In this document: positions 5,704-6,383 of the stretch, piece after piece
How positions within the stretch are numbered: position 1 is the first letter of the stretch
Layout of the letters: every line of letters starts with the position of its first letter
From: Anaerolineae bacterium
Lineage (GTDB): Bacteria; Chloroflexota; Anaerolineae; B4-G1; SLSP01
Reading direction: 5' to 3'
Assembly: GCA_016934645.1 (NCBI GenBank)
Contig: JAFGSL010000254.1
Span: 1 to 6,383 of the forward strand
DNA length: 6,383 bases
Program-made: the position numbers and the translations under genes
Notes under the pieces: model-generated
The model's database searches: none
What the model was told of the DNA's origin: nothing
The model's input: the letters and a program-made list of their open reading frames with translations, nothing else

Positions 5704-6107
5704 TTGTCGCCTGTTAGCGCACGCCACCACTTCTGCCAGAAGGGAAGGGGGGTGGGCGTAGGGATAGGAACTGGCGTGGCGGTGGGGATGGGCGTAGGAG
5801 TAGAAGTGGGCACAATCGGAACGACCAGCGTCTCTTCGGGCAGCGTCATCCCGGCATGGACTTGCGACCATTCGGCGATATAGGCGTCACTCTGCACATA
5901 CTCGAGCCGCGCCTGCAACGTGGTTTGTTCTTCCAACGCGGCGGTGAGCATCGGGGCGAGCGTGGCGATTTCGGCCTTCAACGTCTGGTTCATCGTCCAA
6001 GCGCGGGAGAAGGCGGAAACCAGCACGATAATCAGCACCGCCAATCCACCCCAGATGATCCACGAAACGCGCTTGATGGTAGGATTAGGTTCTTCCTTTT
6101 TGGTCAT
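5700..6107 (-). CDS. FtsB/DivIC-like septum formation initiator protein
   Basis: This is a 135-residue bitopic membrane protein. A charged N-terminus (1-14) is followed by one membrane helix (about 15-34), a coiled-coil-like stretch (about 38-72), and the block YVQSDAYIAEWSQVHAGM at 70-87 leading to PEETLVVPI at 90-98. That block resembles the region after the coiled coil in FtsB/DivIC proteins, which bridge FtsL and FtsQ in the divisome. Residues 100-122 are a Pro/Thr linker with repeated TPTP/PIPT units, and the end is PFWQKWWRALTG, an aromatic amphipathic tail that could touch the membrane or a partner. The predicted topology is N-terminus in the cytoplasm with the rest outside. A candidate promoter lies at 6170-6198, and the start has only a weak GAG-type ribosome binding site. 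It shares a 4-base ATGA overlap with the phosphatase gene. FtsL or another small coiled-coil membrane protein is the alternative. Confidence 0.8.
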   Translation of the reverse strand: MTKKEEPNPTIKRVSWIIWGGLAVLIIVLVSAFSRAWTMNQTLKAEIATLAPMLTAALEEQTTLQARLEYVQSDAYIAEWSQVHAGMTLPEETLVVPIVPTSTPTPIPTATPVPIPTPTPLPFWQKWWRALTGDK

Positions 6108-6111
6108 GGTT

Positions 6112-6146
6112 AGCTCTCAGCTTTCAGTCATCGGCAGTCAGCATTT
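6112..6146. repeat. Degenerate 7-base-period tract in the leader of the FtsB-like gene
   Basis: Five successive heptamers can be aligned: AGCTCTC, AGCTTTC, AGTCATC, GGCAGTC, AGCATTT. The tract lies directly upstream of the FtsB-like ATG (6107, minus strand), within the predicted 5' leader. The units differ in sequence from the heptamers at 3705-3765, but the period is the same. Confidence 0.5.
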
Positions 6147-6169
6147 CTTATCCGCTGTGGCTGCTTTTT

Positions 6170-6198
6170 AGTATAGCACGCTCTTCAGAAAATGGCGA
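6170..6198 (-). promoter_or_regulatory. Candidate promoter of the FtsB-like/phosphatase unit
   Basis: Read on the minus strand, TCGCCA (6198-6193, four of six matches to TTGACA) is followed after 17 bases by TATACT (6175-6170, five of six matches to TATAAT). Transcription would start near 6163, leaving a leader of about 55 bases that contains the heptamer tract. There is no competing candidate nearby. Confidence 0.45.
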
Positions 6199-6242
6199 AT
6201 AGACATCGAGCATCAGGCATCCAGTATCCAGCAACGGGCTAG
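6194..6242. repeat. Second degenerate 7-base-period tract
   Basis: Consecutive heptamers read GGCGAAT, AGACATC, GAGCATC, AGGCATC, CAGTATC, CAGCAAC, GGGCTAG. The middle four share a xAGxATC-like core. The tract overlaps the -35 part of the candidate minus-strand promoter at 6170-6198. It belongs with the tract at 6112-6146 as the same kind of intergenic filler. Confidence 0.5.
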
Positions 6243-6264
6243 CGCAGTGAAAAAGAGGGGGAAA

Positions 6265-6302
6265 CTCAACCCCAAGCGAAAGTGAAGCTCAACCCAAGCA
6301 AA
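6265..6302. repeat. Short imperfect direct repeat
   Basis: CTCAACCCCAAGCGAAA (6265-6281) is repeated as CTCAACCCAAGCAAA (6288-6302) with one C and one G missing. Two copies lie in a non-coding A/C-rich stretch between the heptamer tract and the GC-rich hairpin. The function is unknown. Confidence 0.5.
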
Positions 6303-6330
6303 CCGGGCCCTGCCAACTGGTAGGGCCCGG
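6303..6330 (-). terminator. GC-rich terminator-like hairpin
   Basis: CCGGGCCCT (6303-6311) and AGGGCCCGG (6322-6330) are perfect reverse complements. The stem extends inward by a G-T and two G-C pairs to a four-base AACT loop, giving about 12 pairs. On the minus strand the stem is followed at once by TTTGCTTGGGTT; on the plus strand by AAACGTTTCT. No plus-strand gene ends nearby, so it more likely ends a leftward gene lying beyond the right edge. The T-tract is short, so strength is uncertain. Confidence 0.5.
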
Positions 6331-6346
6331 AAACGTTTCTCCAGTC

Positions 6347-6377
6347 ATACTATATAGATAGGTCGAAATCTTAGTAT
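6347..6377. other. AT-rich imperfect inverted repeat at the right edge
   Basis: ATACTA (6347-6352) pairs with TAGTAT (6372-6377) and AGAT (6356-6359) with ATCT (6368-6371), leaving a 3-base TAT bulge and an 8-base loop. TATA-like strings here could also be -10 boxes on either strand, but no -35 partner is seen. The window ends six bases later. Confidence 0.3.
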
Positions 6378-6383
6378 AGAAAG

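Noticed and set aside
5704..5871. N-terminal extension of the phosphatase
   Set aside because: It is the Pro/Thr linker of the FtsB-like gene read in another frame (His/Ser/Tyr-rich), and the ATGA overlap gives a better start at 5703.
5284..5883. Plus-strand 199-residue frame
   Set aside because: It is antisense to the phosphatase and FtsB-like genes, both of which have clear family motifs. Its Gly/Val repeat end mirrors the Pro/Thr linker.

Overview
The window looks like ordinary chromosomal DNA from a moderately GC-rich bacterium. The best guess is Chloroflexota, Anaerolineae-like. This is inferred from three traits: a Pro/Thr-rich linker ending in a Trp-rich tail on an FtsB/DivIC-like protein, small poly-Cys single-pass membrane proteins in tandem, and degenerate 7-base-period repeats between genes. 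None of these is proof. No tRNA, rRNA, CRISPR array, transposase, phage gene or defence gene is visible.

Layout, left half (+ strand). Bases 1-189 have no supported gene but hold a good promoter (TTGCCT, 17 bp, TATAAT) and a ribosome binding site for a DUF4126 membrane protein (190-795). Two small paralogous proline-rich, single-pass, poly-Cys membrane proteins follow (871-1095 and 1109-1660), each with a strong Shine-Dalgarno sequence. The 160-base gap 1661-1820 holds three inverted repeats and a perfect TATAAT, placed so that uvrC is probably read from a leaderless mRNA starting at GTG 1821.

Centre (+ strand). uvrC (1821-3704, nucleotide excision repair nuclease) is followed by mutY (3775-4890, adenine glycosylase for 8-oxoG:A mispairs). 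The 70-base gap between them is almost wholly a perfect 23-bp inverted repeat built from 7-base units. The MutY carries a C-terminal Nudix domain whose Nudix signature is complete, so it may combine mispair repair with nucleotide-pool hydrolysis. These two genes form a DNA-repair block.

Right half (- strand). A two-gene unit reads leftward: an FtsB/DivIC-like division protein (6107-5700), then an inositol-monophosphatase/SuhB-family phosphatase (5703-4879). The two overlap as ATGA. The phosphatase gene ends 12 bases inside the 3' end of mutY, tail to tail. Bases 6108-6383 are non-coding and hold a candidate minus-strand promoter, two 7-base-period repeat tracts, a GC-rich terminator-like hairpin and an AT-rich inverted repeat at the right edge.

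The items most worth a second look are the leaderless uvrC start with its adjoining operator-like inverted repeat, the heptamer-built palindrome before mutY, the intact Nudix box in MutY, and the tandem poly-Cys membrane protein pair. I see no clear new multi-gene system here.
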